From Astrocystis sublimbata (lineage: Eukaryota; Ascomycota; Sordariomycetes; Xylariales; Xylariaceae), in contig JAJNNY010000069.1 of assembly GCA_022453515.1 (NCBI GenBank), positions 62,001-126,000 on the forward strand: 64,000 nucleotides of DNA, read 5' to 3'. Under the pieces are notes generated by a model. The model was not told where the DNA came from. It worked only from the letters and a program-made list of their open reading frames with translations, and searched no databases. Within the stretch, counting starts at the first letter, position 1; every line of letters starts with the position of its first letter. Both the position numbers and the translations under genes were made by a program. This document shows positions 25,156 to 38,444 of this stretch, in pieces.

Positions 25156-27344
25156 ATGGAGATCGTTGGTAGTCCAGGCTATGAAACCTCGGCAGGTTCA
25201 CCTCAAGCATCGCGGCTCCGCCAGCTACCCGGAGCTGCTTGCGAAGAGTGCCGGCGGCGAAAGCTCCGATGTGACCGCCAGAAGCCTCGATCTAGCGCCT
25301 GTGAAACAGCCGACGTAGCCTGTGTCGTGCCGACTACCAAGCCTTCTCGAGGCCCCAAGCGAGGGTATCTCAAGGCGCTTCAGGAAAGAGTTTGTACGTC
25401 GGATTTACCTGTTAGGTTCAGAAGTATACTCGCTAACAAATTTTAGCTGCTCTCGAAGGAATGCTTAGCGACCAGAAGCACGCCGCACAGAGCTCGCCCC
25501 CGGCGGATGATGCGGTCGACCCCTTTAATATGAACTTATCAGCCCTGGGGGACGTGCCCAATTTTGGACCGATGACTCGCGCTGCAGAAGTCAATGAATT
25601 TGCAGATAACGCGCTGGGCCGGCTACCGTTCCCTCTTGATGTTCTGGGCGATGCCAATTTCTTGCCATCGTCCTACCAGGCTGCAAAATTCCAGACAGCT
25701 GGCCGAATGTCGATAGGAGACGTCGACGAAGGTTGGTACGCGTCTCCCCTCGACTTGACCGACGACTGTGTCGGCAGTCTGGCTCAGGTACAGCAAGATA
25801 CTTCCCCATCGTCCCATTGTACGACTCAATCAGGTCGGCAACCTCTCTCTACCGACACCCGAGCAAGCTCGGAAGGTTCGTCTGACTTGGCCCTATCCAG
25901 TCTCGTCCAGTCCGATCTGTAAGTGCCATCAGCTCATTCTCTCAGCTGCCTCGCTACGCTTTGCCTAGCTGTAAACCATGAATCTGATGATCGGCAGCGA
26001 CCAGCTGTACCTGGACAGGGTACACGAATTCGTGCCCATCGTGCACCATGACTCGGTGAGCAAGGCACCGACGGGTCTGCGGCACGCCATATGGACACTG
26101 GCTGCCTCGGCCTCCACCTACCACCTACCACTACGCGACAAGCTCTATGATCGAACGCGGCAGATCTTGGAGGGCCAAGACCAGTGCAGCAACGACGCCA
26201 AAGTCGTCGACACAGGAATTGTACAGGCGCTTCTTCTGCTGGCTGTTCATGAACTTATGTGTGTCGGCTTTCGCCGCGCCTGGCTCAGCGCCGGGCGCGC
26301 ATTTCGCCTCATCCAGCTGGACACCACGTGGACTGCACCGACAGGCCCGTTGACGAGCGACAGCACCTATTTTAACCACACATACGACCCTCAGTGGGTC
26401 GAAGCTGAGGAACGAAGGAGGACGTTCTGGTTTGCCTACTGCTTGGACCGGTTCCTAAGTCTGCAGAACAGATCGCGCCCGGTGTTCAGTGAAAGAGTAA
26501 ATGCTTTCATATCACACTTATTTCCCGTGCCTGTCTCGTGATGTTGATGTGTGTGGATATGCACAGGTTCCAGTACGCTTACCCTGTCCCGACCTCGCGT
26601 TCCGATACTGCCAACCCGTATTCACGGGCTGCCTTCTTGACGCCAACATCTTGACCACCGCGGACGAGCAAGGATCTACATCGTCATTCGGCGATTTAAT
26701 CGTAGTGGCTACAGTAGCCGGACGTGTGTTGTCGCATCAGATCGACGCGAACCTCGCCCTTGCCACTGCCAGTAGCGAGGATGGCAAACACAGCACCCCA
26801 CGTCACAGCTGGGACTCACTTTACTCCCTCTTTAGCAATAGAATGAGAGCGTTCAATCTGTGTCATCCAGCCTTGGCACAAGAGCGAGATCCCATGCTGC
26901 TGTTCCTAGCTATGCTTTGGCACGCTGTCGGCATCTACCTGTGCCATTCGGCTGACAGCACGCCGACAGCAGCTACCCACGTCACCCACACCGCAAAAGC
27001 TAAGCTCTCCCAACTAGTTGACAACTCGGCACATGAGATGCTAGGGCTAATGAACAAGTTGGCGGAGTGGAGTAGCTGGAAGGTGAGATTCTAGTCAATT
27101 TTGACTTGACCACATATTCGTTTGTTTCATTTCTCCCTAATTATTTCTGCATCTTCACTTTTGCGTTCGTCGATTCTTGCTTTGCTTACCTTATTTCGGA
27201 CGCCAGGTTCATCCGCTCATGAACATTCCGCTCAGCCTATTTGTCGAGCTGCTGGCACCGCGTCCTGACTTGATAGAGGCCTTTACGCTAAAGCTGAACG
27301 AAATCATAAAAACGACACACGGCTTGCGAATATTCCCAAGCTAG
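25156..27344 (+). CDS. Zn2Cys6 fungal transcription factor with one zinc ligand replaced
   Basis: Five exons, 25156-25393, 25447-25918, 25998-26496, 26567-27082 and 27207-27344, give 620 aa. The N-terminal zinc cluster has C29, C32, C39, C49 and C56, but the fourth expected cysteine is Ser46 (codon TCT at 25291-25293). The cluster is followed by a basic linker (SRGPKRGYLKALQERVS) that leads into a short coiled coil. The middle homology region follows, opening with LYLDRVHEFVPIVH and containing the AEERRRTFWFAYCLDRFLS motif. Such regulators sit in the nucleus and activate neighbouring biosynthetic genes. It lies 1.3 kb upstream of the NR-PKS on the same strand, which suggests a cluster-specific activator. 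The single-base change that would turn TGT into TCT should weaken zinc binding. The rest of the protein is open and consistent, and the splice model was chosen because it joins the conserved motifs in frame. Confidence 0.88.
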
Positions 27345-28674
27345 CGATCGTGACTATACACAGGATTATATGCCCAGGATGGAGATGCACCTCGCTCTGT
27401 GCAATTGACAAGCATTGCAAAATCCACAGGACTCAATGGCCGAAAGTTCATTAGGACGGGCAGTTTTGAGTCTTCAGGGCATCGCTCAGCAAAACTAGAA
27501 CAAGATCTACTTGCTAGTGGAATATCCCCTACTACCTACCTAGGTAGTGTTTGGTCTTGATGGATAGAACATAGGAGAATAGATGGTATAGATTCACGCC
27601 ACCAATGAGACTCATGATCACCAAGAAAGCTTTTGCAGCTCCAAACTTCTTGTGTCATCCATAATAGCTGCTTCAACTTCGAAACCGTAGTCATTGTGCC
27701 ATCTCATAACACATGCCGAGATGGTCCATGCTTCCGATGCGAAAGGACGCAACACAACAAGGGCAACGGATACGAAGTTGATGACTGCATAGAACTGCGA
27801 GTCTAGGACTTGATTTATAACATTCGTACTTGGCTAGGAACTACATACTCCATCTCCTTATCATTCTCATAATAACCGAGCCGCTAATCACACCGAAACA
27901 GGAGTTTCGGGAGATAGTCCGGAGGGGACGGGGAAAACATAGCACGAAAGTTCTCGACGGGGAAATGGAAAAAAGTAGGTGGGTTAGGCAGGCAAAGAAA
28001 AAGAAAATGTCTCGCTTTTCCAGCTATCTCGGCACGGAGTTTCTACTTACTTACTTCTTATGTGATCTCACCTCAGCTGAGAACGAAGAAGCATGTTGAA
28101 CATTCGACAATGTTGTGCCGGGAATTCGTCTGTCTCCATAACGCAAGATTAACAAACGAACCTATCCAAGATGGCGAGAGGCTGACCTTGCCCCCACCCC
28201 CTATCTCTGGGCTTGCAACCTATGATGTTGGTAATGTGCCCCGCGATAATTACACACTGAAGGTTTGCATTACCTCGATACCACCTAAGATCTAGTTGTC
28301 AAATGCAACATAAAGCAGTGACCACCGTTCCAGTTGTTCATCGTCTTGGTCGCATAGATAGTCGTCATAAGTTGCCCAATTCATTAGTTGTTTATTTCCC
28401 GAAGCATCCTTCTCTTGTCAAAGCTTCGGCATGCTGTTCAACAAGCTCATGCCCTAGAAAGCTTCATTTGAAATACCTCAAAAGACGAACTAAGGGGCTA
28501 GGGTTAGATACTTACTTACTTGACCTACTTTCCAACTCCCTCGGTTTGACCTACCTCCTAAGACCTTGATCCCCTATCACATCTTCAAATCGAATCACAT
28601 CACATCATACCAGACCCGTTTCAATCAAAAAAGCCGCGCCAGCGAATCCCGGCTACTTACTCGGAGTCGAAACC
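27345..28674. promoter_or_regulatory. Upstream region of the NR-PKS
   Basis: 1.3 kb without a gene. It carries a TACCTAGGTA palindrome (27537-27546) and a CGGAGTTTCT word near 28036; both types recur in other cluster intergenic regions. The ACTTACTTACTT-type repeats near 28510 lie close to the likely transcript start. Confidence 0.45.
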
Positions 28675-31600
28675 ATGACATTCGATCCCCAAAACCTCAG
28701 GGGTGCCACCCCACGCACCCTACTCTTCGGCTCCCTGGCATTATCCTTCGACAGCGCAGCCTTCCAGCATCTGCGCAAGAGCATAACATCAACCGACTCT
28801 CTGACCTGGCTCTTTGACGTCCTCTGCAGCCTCGCCGAGGACAGCGCGCGCGTATTTGCCGCCGTGCCCTTGCTGCAGCAGCCGCATCTGCGCGACGAGC
28901 TCCTCCAAGTCAGCGATGCGTTGTCCACAGGCCGTGCGATGGAGCACTTTCACTCTCACCTCTCCAACACGGTCCTCGTGCCCCTCGTCATCGCGTCGCA
29001 CCTAGCGCAATACATGACTCACCTCGAGCACGAAGGCACCACGCACGAAGAGTACGTGAGCCTCGGAGACGGCGAGGTCACGGGCCTCTGCACGGGGCTT
29101 CTGAGCGCGTTTGCCGTGGCGGCATCGCACGACGGTGCTGAATTAGAGAAGCACGGCGCTGCAGCAGTGCGGCTGGGCATGCTTGTCGGGCTGGCCATCG
29201 ATATGGGCGATGCGCTGGCTCCGCACGAGTCACTCAGCGTAGGGTGGAAGTCGGCGCAGGAGCATGACGGTGTGATTCAAGCACTCAAGAGCTGTCAGGG
29301 GGCATACACATCTGTCAGATACGACGAGAACAGGGCGACCGTCACGGCGCCCGCGGCGCTCGCGTCACAGCTTCAGCACGAACTGAGGGCGCAGAACCTC
29401 ACGGCGTCGAAGATCAATCTCTTCGGATGCTTTCACTCACCGAAAAACGGCGACATGTTAAAGCATCTCCTGGCGTTCTGCGAGCAGAATGTCGATTTCC
29501 AGCTACCTGATGCCCCACAGAGCGCCATTCCAGCGCACTGGGGTCCCGCGATGTCGCAACATGATAATACCCAAGGGGCGCTGCACACCCACGCACTGCG
29601 TGCGATCCTGGTAGACTCTCCAACCTGGCACCAAATCGTCTCAGACTCACAAGCATGCAAAGACGACTCCAGGCTTCTCTTATCGTTTGGATCAGAGCGA
29701 TGCGTACCTCCCTCCGTGGCCCGGAGAATCGGCGCGCGCTATGTTCATATCGCAGACCCGACGAGCAAAGGCGCCCTGTCCCGAGACGACGAAGCATATC
29801 CCGAGCGACCGTGGCGCGACAGCGACATCGCGGTCGTAGGAATGGCGTGTAAGCTGCCAGGTGCCAACGACGTGGCGGAGTTCTGGGACCTGCTGGCGAG
29901 CGCCCAGTCGCAGCACCAGGAGATCGGGCAAGGGCACCCGCGCTTCGATTTCGCTGACACTCCGACGCGGTCTGTCGACGACCCAGGGATGAAGCGGCGC
30001 TGGTTCGCCAACCTGATGAGTAGCGTCGAGCAGTTTGACCACATCTTTTTCAAGCGTAGCGCGCGCGAGAGCGCCTCGATGGACCCGGCGCAGCGGCTGC
30101 TGCTGCAAGTCGCCTACCAGGCCGTCGAGCAGAGCGCCTACTTCAATAACCAGAGCACGGGGGAAGGGGAAGGGGACCGCAACGTCGGCGTCTTCATCGG
30201 CATGACGGGCAACGACTACCAGGCCAATGCGGCGAGCCAGGCAGCCAACGCCTTCACGACGACGGGAAACCTTCAGGGGTTCGTGGCCGGCAAGGTGAGC
30301 CACCATTTCGGATGGACCGGGCCTGCGATGGTCGTCGACACGGCGTGCAGCGGGTCTCTCGTAGCCATCACACAAGCATGTCGCGCGCTCGTGTCGGGTG
30401 ACTGCTCCGCGGCACTGGCCGGCGGCGCTCACGTCATGACACAGCCCGCCTGGTTCCAGAATCTCGCTGCTGGCCAGTTCCTCAGCCCGACGGGACAGTG
30501 CAAGCCCTTCGATGCCGCCGCCGACGGCTATTGCCGGGGCGAGGGCATCGGAGCCGTCTTTCTCAAGCATATGGACCGCGCCGTCGCCGACGGTGACAAC
30601 GTGCTTGGCGTCATCGCCGCCACCGCCGTACAGCAGAACCAAAACTGCACCCCCATCTTTGTCCCCAACGTGCCCTCGCTTGGTGACCTCTTCCGCGGTG
30701 TAGTTTCTGAGGCTGGCGTCAAACCGTCGCAAATCTCGGTCGTCGAGGCGCACGGGACCGGCACGCCCGTCGGCGACCCCGTCGAGTACGCCAGCATCAA
30801 GGAGGTTCTGGGGGGAGCGAACCGCGCCCCAGAGAAGCCGCTCATCCTTGGCTCCGTCAAGGGTCTCGTGGGGCATCTCGAGGGAACATCTGGTGTGGTG
30901 GCGCTGATCAAGCTCCTGCTCATGGTGCATGTCGGCTTGGTGCCGCCCCAGGCCAGTTTCACAACCTTGAATCCGTCTATCAAGGCGCAGCCTACGGACA
31001 ATATGAGTATATCCACCAAGCTGCAGCCGTGGGATGTCGGTTTTCGCATCGCGCTCATGTAGGTCTCTCGAACCCCTTTTCCGATTGGAAAATGCCCCCT
31101 CGCAAGTCAGTGTAGGTGTAGCTAACATTTGAGCTAGAAACAACTACGGTGCATCAGGGTCGAACGCTTCCATGGTCGTCGCCCAGCCACCCGTGCCTCG
31201 CGCACCCCGGAGAAACACGATGCCCGAGGGAGTCAGATACCCATTCTGGCTCAGTGCCCACGACAGTCACAGTCTGGCCCGACGAATGAAGGCCCTGCGC
31301 AGCTACATTCATCGCATGAAGGGCCGCCACTCGCTCGCGAACCTGTCGTACAACGTGGCCCGTCAGAACAATCGTGCCCTCGACCACCGCATAGTGCTGA
31401 GCGCCACTTCTCTGGACGACCTAGATGACAAAATCGCCTCCCCTCCATCCAGCGACGTACAACCCAGAGACGAGAAAGCCGTAGTGCTATGTTTCGGCGG
31501 CCAGATCTCCACCTCTATTGGTTTGGACCGGCAGCTCTACGACAGCGTTGCGTTGCTAAGAAAGCACCTCAACCGCGTAGATGCAGTGGCCCGCTCCCTT

Positions 31601-34600
31601 GGCGTCACCAGCATCTTTCCCAGCATCTTCCAGCGCGGGCCCATCGAAGACACGGTGCTGCTGCAGGTGGCTCTCTTTGCAATGCAATACGCGTGTGCGC
31701 GAAGCTGGCTCGACTCCGGCGTCAAGCCTGTCGCGGTTGTCGGCCATAGCTTCGGCGAACTGACGGCGCTGTGCATCTCGCAGGCCCTGTCGCTGGAAGA
31801 CACGGTGAAAATGATTGTGAGCAGAGCCACTCTAGTCCGTGACGCGTGGGGGCCGGACAAGGGGGCTATGATCGCTGTGTCGGATGTGGATTTGGTCGAC
31901 GTGCAGAAGCTCCTTGTCGAGGCCAATAGCAAACACGAGGGTTCTCCTGCGAGCGTCACATGTTTCAACGGGCCGCGAAGCTTCACGCTCGCCGGTTCGA
32001 CGACTGCGATGGATGCCGTGGCCAAGACGCTGGCCAAGTCCTTCCCTACAGAGATCAAGTCCAAAAGACTTAACGTATCGAATGCGTTCCACTGTGCGCT
32101 TGTCGATGGCCTCGTAGATAGCCTGGAAAAGGGAGCACAAGGGCTGCGATTCCGAGATCCTGTTATTCCCATGGAGCGAGCCACTGCAAGCCCGGCCCCG
32201 AGTGGCAAGCTCGAAGCCAGATTCGTGGCGGATCATATGAGGAGTCCTGTGCATTTCCAGTCTGCACTTGAACGAATAGTCGCGAAACATGCCACACGAT
32301 CCCTCATCTTTCTCGAGGCCGGGTCTAACTCGACCATCACGCATATGGCGTCACGAGCACTTGCGTCGAGCCACAAGAACACCCATTTCCAGGCGGTCAA
32401 TATAACAAATTGTGAAGACGCATGGAACAAACTTGCGGATATAACAGTGGCACTGTGGCGCATCGGGCTTCCTGTTAACAGTTGGCTGCATCATCCTCTC
32501 CAAGCGAGGCAGAGTTCAGATCTCAGCCCGATGCTACTGCCGGCGTATCCGTTCAACCCAGAAGCGCAGCACTGGATCAGACTCAAGGTACCGCCCAAGC
32601 AAGCAGTCTCGATGGCTGTATTGAATAACGAATCATCCCGCACAAGTGCCCCTACAGAGGGGCTCGTAATCTTCGCTGGGTATCAAGATGGTGCTGCCCA
32701 ACAGGTGGCGCAATTCCGCATCAACACATCAAACCCCGTATTAGAGAACCTTCTTTCCGGCCATATGACGCTCCAGACGGCACCCATCTGCCCAGCAACG
32801 GTGCAAATTGGGCTTGTAGTTGATGGCATCACGACGATTCGGCCCGCTTACAAGGAGAAGAAGTATACTCCCCAGTTTCAAGATATCCAGTACCAGTCGC
32901 CCATGTGCGCAAGCAGCACCGTTGCGACATGGATTGTGGCAGAAGAGGAGGAGTCAGGGGCGACAGGGCGCGATGTGTGGCGGTTCGAAGTATACAACAC
33001 CGATCTCCCATCCGCTGCGAACAATACCAAGAACAAGAACAGCAAATCGCTGCACACCACCGGCCGCGTCATCTTCATGTCTGCAGACAACGCCTCGCTG
33101 CAGCGCGAACTGGCCTACTTCCCTCGCCTAGTCGACCACGGCCGCGTCACCGACTTGCTGACCAGCCCCGACGTCGACGAGGTCCTCGCCCAGCGCAACA
33201 TCTACCGCATGTTTGCCGAAATTGTCGACTACGGCGAGGAATATCGCGGCCTGCACAAGCTAGTCGGGCGGGGCAACGAGGCCGCTGGTGTGGTAGTGCC
33301 CACGGGCAAAGGCAGGGGACACGCTGCTGCGACCGTCACAGAGGGAGGACTCGTCATGTTCGACCCTCACCTTTCCGATACCTTCTGCCAGGTCGCCGGT
33401 TTGTGGGCCAATTTCTTCAACCCACGATCCCCGAGCGATGCCTACCTGGCCAACGGCATCGGGCAGTGGATCCGCGCACCGCCCAAAGAAACAGTGCCAG
33501 CCAGTCTGCACATCTTTTCCACTTCGCATCGCTCGTCGGACAAGGTATTTTTATCAGATGTTTTCGTTTTCGATGCGACTGATGGGTCCCTGTTGGAAGT
33601 GATACTGGGAATCGCCTATTATCAGCTTCCAAAGAATGCTATGGGTAAGGTTCTCCGCCGGCTGAGCGACCCGCGTTGGCTGGCCTCGACAGCGACAACA
33701 TCAACAGAATTGCCTAACGCTGCCGAGGTGCTTCAATCCAAACCTGTTCCCACACAGAAGTTAGTTCAATCCATTGTAGAGCCGCTTTCTATCCATGAGC
33801 CTGTAGCAGCTGCCCCCAAGACGCCACGAGTCAGCCATGACGGCATTTTTAAGGTGGTCAAGAAGATTATTGCCGACCTTTCGAGCCTCGAACCCCACGA
33901 GATCAAAGCCGACAGCGAGTTAGCTGACATCGGCATCGACTCGCTCGTGGGCATGGAGCTCATCAACGAGCTGGAAGCAGCCTTCGAAGTGAAGTTACCC
34001 GATGACGAAATCCAGAATGTGACAGACATTCCCGGCGTCATGAAATGCATACTCGGAGTTCTCGGGGGTGACGCCGACGTGCAGTCTGGGGATAACTCAT
34101 ATGCATCTTCGGAGAGCAACGCCCTAGAGGGCACGGGATACACCACGCCCGGGTCGACCGGTTTCCCAGAAGCCAAGAGCTTCGGGTTCTCGTTGCCGTT
34201 TGACGCAGTCATGGGCGCTTTCGATGAGATCAAGGCTTTAACAGATGAGCGCATTGCCGATGTCGGGCAGACACGCTATGTGACTGAGACTCTCCCACTT
34301 CAAGACGAGCTCACCGTTGCTCTCACACTGGAAGCTTTCGAAAAGCAGGGAGCCGGCATAGGTGAAGCCCAACCAGGCCAGCGCCTCGCCCGCATCTCTC
34401 ACAAGCCCGAGCATCAGCATCTAGTCAGTTATCTTTATCGCATGCTCGATGTGCTGACGCAAGTGGTCAAAGTGGATGGGGAAGATAATATCACACGGAC
34501 GGCGGTACCGCTCCCGTCCCGGCCCAGCCACGCTGTCAGTTTATTTTACCTATCCCCCCCCCGAAGATGCGAAATCCACTCTCAATTTCTGGATTTCTTC

Positions 34601-36919
34601 TCTCTTCTCTCTCCGTTTCGATTTTTCAAGTCGAGTCATGAAAGTTGCAACTAATCAGCGACCAGGTGTACGATGACCTCACGAAGCGCTTCCCAGACCA
34701 AGAAACAGCCAACAAGCTGGTCTACTACGCAGGCACTAAGCTCGCAGACGTACTGTCGGGAGCCACCGATGGCGTCAAACTCATATTCGGAAGCTCCCAG
34801 GGCCGCAAGCTTGCGGCCGGTTTCTACGGCGACTGGCCGCTGAACCGCGCCACGTACGCCGGGACGGAAGACTTCCTAACACGTCTCGTCGAACGGCTGT
34901 CGACGAGCGGTGAGGGGATCAATGTGGAAGATCCGCTTCGGATTCTGGAAATGGGAGCAGGCACAGGGGGCACTACGAAGCGGCTGGTACCGCTCCTAGC
35001 CAAGCTTGGAGTGCCTGTCGAATACACTTTCACAGACCTGTCGCCCTCGCTGGTGGCTCAGGCGCGCAAGAGATGGGGCCAGCAATACCCCTTTATGCGC
35101 TTCGCAGTTCATGACATCGAACAGCCGCCGGCAGCCGAGTTCGTGGGCAGCCAGCACTTGGTCATCGCCAGCAACGCCGTGCACGCCACCCGCTCTATCC
35201 AGGACAGCACGAGCCACATCCGAAACATGCTGCGGCCCGACGGCTTCCTCTGCCTGGTCGAGATGACACGGCCCATGTACTGGGTTGACATTGTGTTTGG
35301 ATTGTTTGAGGGGTGGTGGATGATGGCGGATGGCCGTGAGCATGTCATCACGCACGAGACGAGGTGGGAAGCGGATCTGCATGCCAGCGGGTACGGCCAT
35401 GTGGACTGGATCGACGGAGACAGCGCGGAGAGTAAGATATGGAAACTCATCATCGCATCGGCGGACCCCAACAGCAGGTGAGTTAGAAAAGCTTCCATCT
35501 CTATGTACGTAGTCAGTGTGTCAGTCGAGAGATCTAGTAACGAGACAAATTTCTTACGCCTATCTTTCTTACAGATGCAATCATATCGTCACTCCCAGCA
35601 AGCCCGAAGTGGGCGTGATTGCATCTCTCAGCAACGAAAGATCGTCTGAATGCGAAGATAGGGAGCAGGTCGTCGCCAAATACGTGAACGAGCTGACAGT
35701 CGACTGGGACCATGCCATACGAAGTTCTACATCCTCTCATTCTCAACACGGGTTCCCCGAGCGCCGCCGCGGCAAGTGCGTCTTGATCACAGGTGGAACA
35801 GGAGGGCTTGGGTCACATCTTGTCGCTCAAGCGTTGGGTCGCCATGAGGTGACACGCGTGGTGTGCCTTAACCGGCGCAACAGGCATCACGACGCACGGC
35901 AAAGACAGGCAGAGGCACTTCTTGACAAGGGCACAGGCGTCTCTCTAGACGACGTCATGGGTCGAATCGACGTGATCGAAGCAGACATTTCGAAACCTCA
36001 TCTTGGCCTGTCCGAGGAAACTTATAACGAACTTGTCGATACTGTCACGCACATTGTCCACAACGCGTGGTTGATGCATTTCAAATGGCCGGTTAAGAGG
36101 TTCGAGCCTCAGCTGCGCATCATGGCGAATATGATCGGCCTCGCGCGCGACATTTCGGTGCGGCGAGGCCCAGAAACAGTAGTCACATTCGAGACGGTAT
36201 CATCCATCGCGACAGTGGGACGCTACCCACTCCTCAGCGGCAGTCCCGTCGTGCCCGAAGCGCGCATGTCGATCGAAAGCGTGCTGCCGTCGGGCTATGG
36301 TGATGCCAAATACGTGTGCGAACGTCTGCTCGACGCCACGCTTCACCGGCACCCAAAACGTTTCCGCGCAACAGCAGTACGATTGGGGCAGATCGCGGGT
36401 AGTTCGATCAACGGGTACTGGAATCATAGCGAACATGTAGCGTTCCTGGTCAAGTCATCGCAGACGCTCGGGGCACTGCCCGCACTCGGCGGTAGCTTGG
36501 GCTGGACGGCCGTCGACGACGTGGCCGGCACGCTCGTCGACATCTTGCTGCAGCCCGACAACGTGCAGCTGCACCCTATCTACCACATAGAGAACCCCGT
36601 GCGCCAACCGTGGAGCGCCATGGTGGCGACGCTAGCGAAGGCGCTCAACATCCCTGCCGTGGTGCCATTCGACGAGTGGACACGTCGAGTGCGCCAGTGG
36701 CCCGTCAAGGCCGACAACACGGCCGACGGTGCCAACCCGGCCTTCCTCCTCGTCGACTTCTTTGACGACAACTTCATCCGCATGAGCTGCGGTGGATTGC
36801 TAATGAGTACGGCTAGGGCGCGAGAGCACTCGCCCACACTGGCTGGGGTTGGTCCGGTCAGCGAGGACACGACGAAGCTATTCGTCAGCAGATGGAGAGA
36901 GGTTGGGTTTCTGAAGTGA
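28675..36919 (+). CDS. Non-reducing polyketide synthase, SAT-KS-AT-PT-ACP-CMeT-R
   Basis: Four exons, 28675-31058, 31138-34534, 34666-35477 and 35575-36919, encode about 2,645 aa. Domains in order: starter-unit acyltransferase (GLCTGL, Cys139); ketosynthase from about residue 382 (DTACSGS, AHGTGTP, VGHLEGTSG); malonyl acyltransferase near 905-1230 (GHSFGE); product template near 1315-1630 (SGHMTL with CPATV, and a later FDATDG Asp); a single acyl carrier domain (GIDSLVGME near 1728); C-methyltransferase near 1830-2200 (LEMGAGTGGTTK); and a terminal reductase (LITGGTGGLG and YGDAK). Every catalytic motif I can check is kept and there is no internal stop. The architecture is that of NR-PKSs such as the 3-methylorcinaldehyde and citrinin synthases: acetyl- or acyl-primed, methylated, cyclised by PT, released by NAD(P)H as an aromatic aldehyde. 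Chain length cannot be read from sequence. It is downstream of the Zn2Cys6 regulator and upstream of a P450 on the same strand. Confidence 0.96.
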
Positions 36920-38444
36920 GAACAGGTAGTGTAGTGCAGTAATAGCAACGATTTATGTATTGTCGCAGTGACATATATGTTTGCTGGCAAAGGGCGAAGT
37001 TAGGGTGGTTGAACTGAAGATGGGAGAGGACGAAACAACTCCGAGAGCACCTCAACAAGTGGAGTTACCTATCTAGGATCCTGCCTACATGAACACCTAC
37101 TTACCTACTGAGGTACCCAGCTAATCTTTCTAATTTCCTCTTTTTCACTTCCCTACTTGTCTACTTTCAGCTAATTCTTTTGTTTGTTGATTCTTTGATT
37201 TACATTAAACTGTTTTCACCTATACTGTATTTTGAAGTCAGAAGTGGTCACGAGTCTGGTTTATTTTTTATCATTGTTCGTAGTCACAAGTTAATTAGAA
37301 TCTCGAAGCGACACTCAAATCACGATGCCCCTGTTGCCCGATCATTGCTTGAATAAAAAGAGCTATAGTAATCGGGTGGAATCAAGTCATATACACATAA
37401 CAGGATTCTGAATGACAAAGTTGTTAAACTATAGGCCCTCTGCCTAGCCGAGCTGAACGACGCAACAACAGTCGTCGCCGACATCGCCGACAAGCAGCTG
37501 GATCATCACGTTATGCCAAATATCGATAAAACAAATAACGCGAGTTGCTAGAGCCCCAGGTCTCCTATCGATCGTGGGCTGGGGCAATAAAGCTAAGTAG
37601 CTGAGGATCTGAGACATAGCTCTGACGGACGGCCTAACTAAACAACCACTTCCGTACCAACATATGAACTAGTAACTGTCATACAACGTACGACTTACTT
37701 GAGTTTTCACCTGACCTCGATCTTACAACATTATAGTTGGTATATCTGTCGAAAAACGTGATAGGTGCTTAAATACGTGGTCGAAAACCAAACTGGGCGA
37801 ACAGCCTGAATAAACGGACATTGCAAATCAAGAAAAAGAAAGTCATAACGCCACGGGGTACTTAGTACATCGGCTACAACCAAAGTCAGCATATCAATAT
37901 GTAAAATCCAACTCTTGCTAATTAGATCAATAATGTCCTTTTATCGCCGATGAGCGATGGGCAATGAGCAATAAGCGATGCCTTTCTCGTGTCCGCGTGA
38001 CATTGAGTTTCCGGCCGGCTGAGGGGTTGTCCGGTGCGGGACAATACGGCCTCACCCTCGGAGTTCGGACAAACTCCGAGCTGATAATTATGCAACAGTG
38101 AGACCCGGGCCTATTACTTTCAAGTCATCATGATGTGAGATGCCACGTAAGTAGGTACGTATGTAGGCCCTATTGACACTATTATCCTTCACCGAGTAAT
38201 CCCAGCTCGAACTTTGAAGACACAGACAGTACCTAGTAAGTAACACACAGCCGCCTGTCCAAAGTGTCACCTACTCACTCATCCACTCGCTCACTCACTT
38301 AAAGAGTCCCCAGCGCAAGAAAACCAAACATGAAAGCCAAGCATTACTATTAAAGGTCTTACGCAGATCGAGCACGGCACTGCCTTCCACCTCCACCTCA
38401 CCTCAACTCCCCTCATCTCATCCCCACCGAGCCCTAAACTAACC
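36920..38444. other. Intergenic between NR-PKS and P450
   Basis: No gene. Near 37950-37980 is a degenerate run of GATGAGCGATGGGC-like words. Between 38011 and 38080 are three adjacent inverted repeats, described separately. The remainder is the 3' flank of the NR-PKS and the P450 promoter. Confidence 0.55.
38011..38080. promoter_or_regulatory. Cluster of three dyads upstream of the P450
   Basis: Within 70 bp are CCGGCCGG (38011-38018), TTGTCC-6 nt-GGACAA (38027-38044) and CTCGGAGTT-6 nt-AACTCCGAG (38057-38080, perfect 9-bp arms). The last holds CGG and CCG half-sites in inverted orientation, the type of site bound by Zn2Cys6 dimers. It lies about 365 bp upstream of the P450 ATG. Binding by the neighbouring regulator is inference; a transcribed hairpin is the alternative. 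Confidence 0.45.

Noticed and set aside
25788..25833. Possible 46-nt intron in the regulator (GTACAG..CAG)
   Set aside because: Removing it shifts the frame and loses the clean join of the SDL and YLDRVHEFVPIVH segments; reading through works better.
29692..31143. 483-codon antisense open frame over the NR-PKS ketosynthase
   Set aside because: Arg/Gly/Asp-rich shadow of a strongly biased coding strand; no domain.
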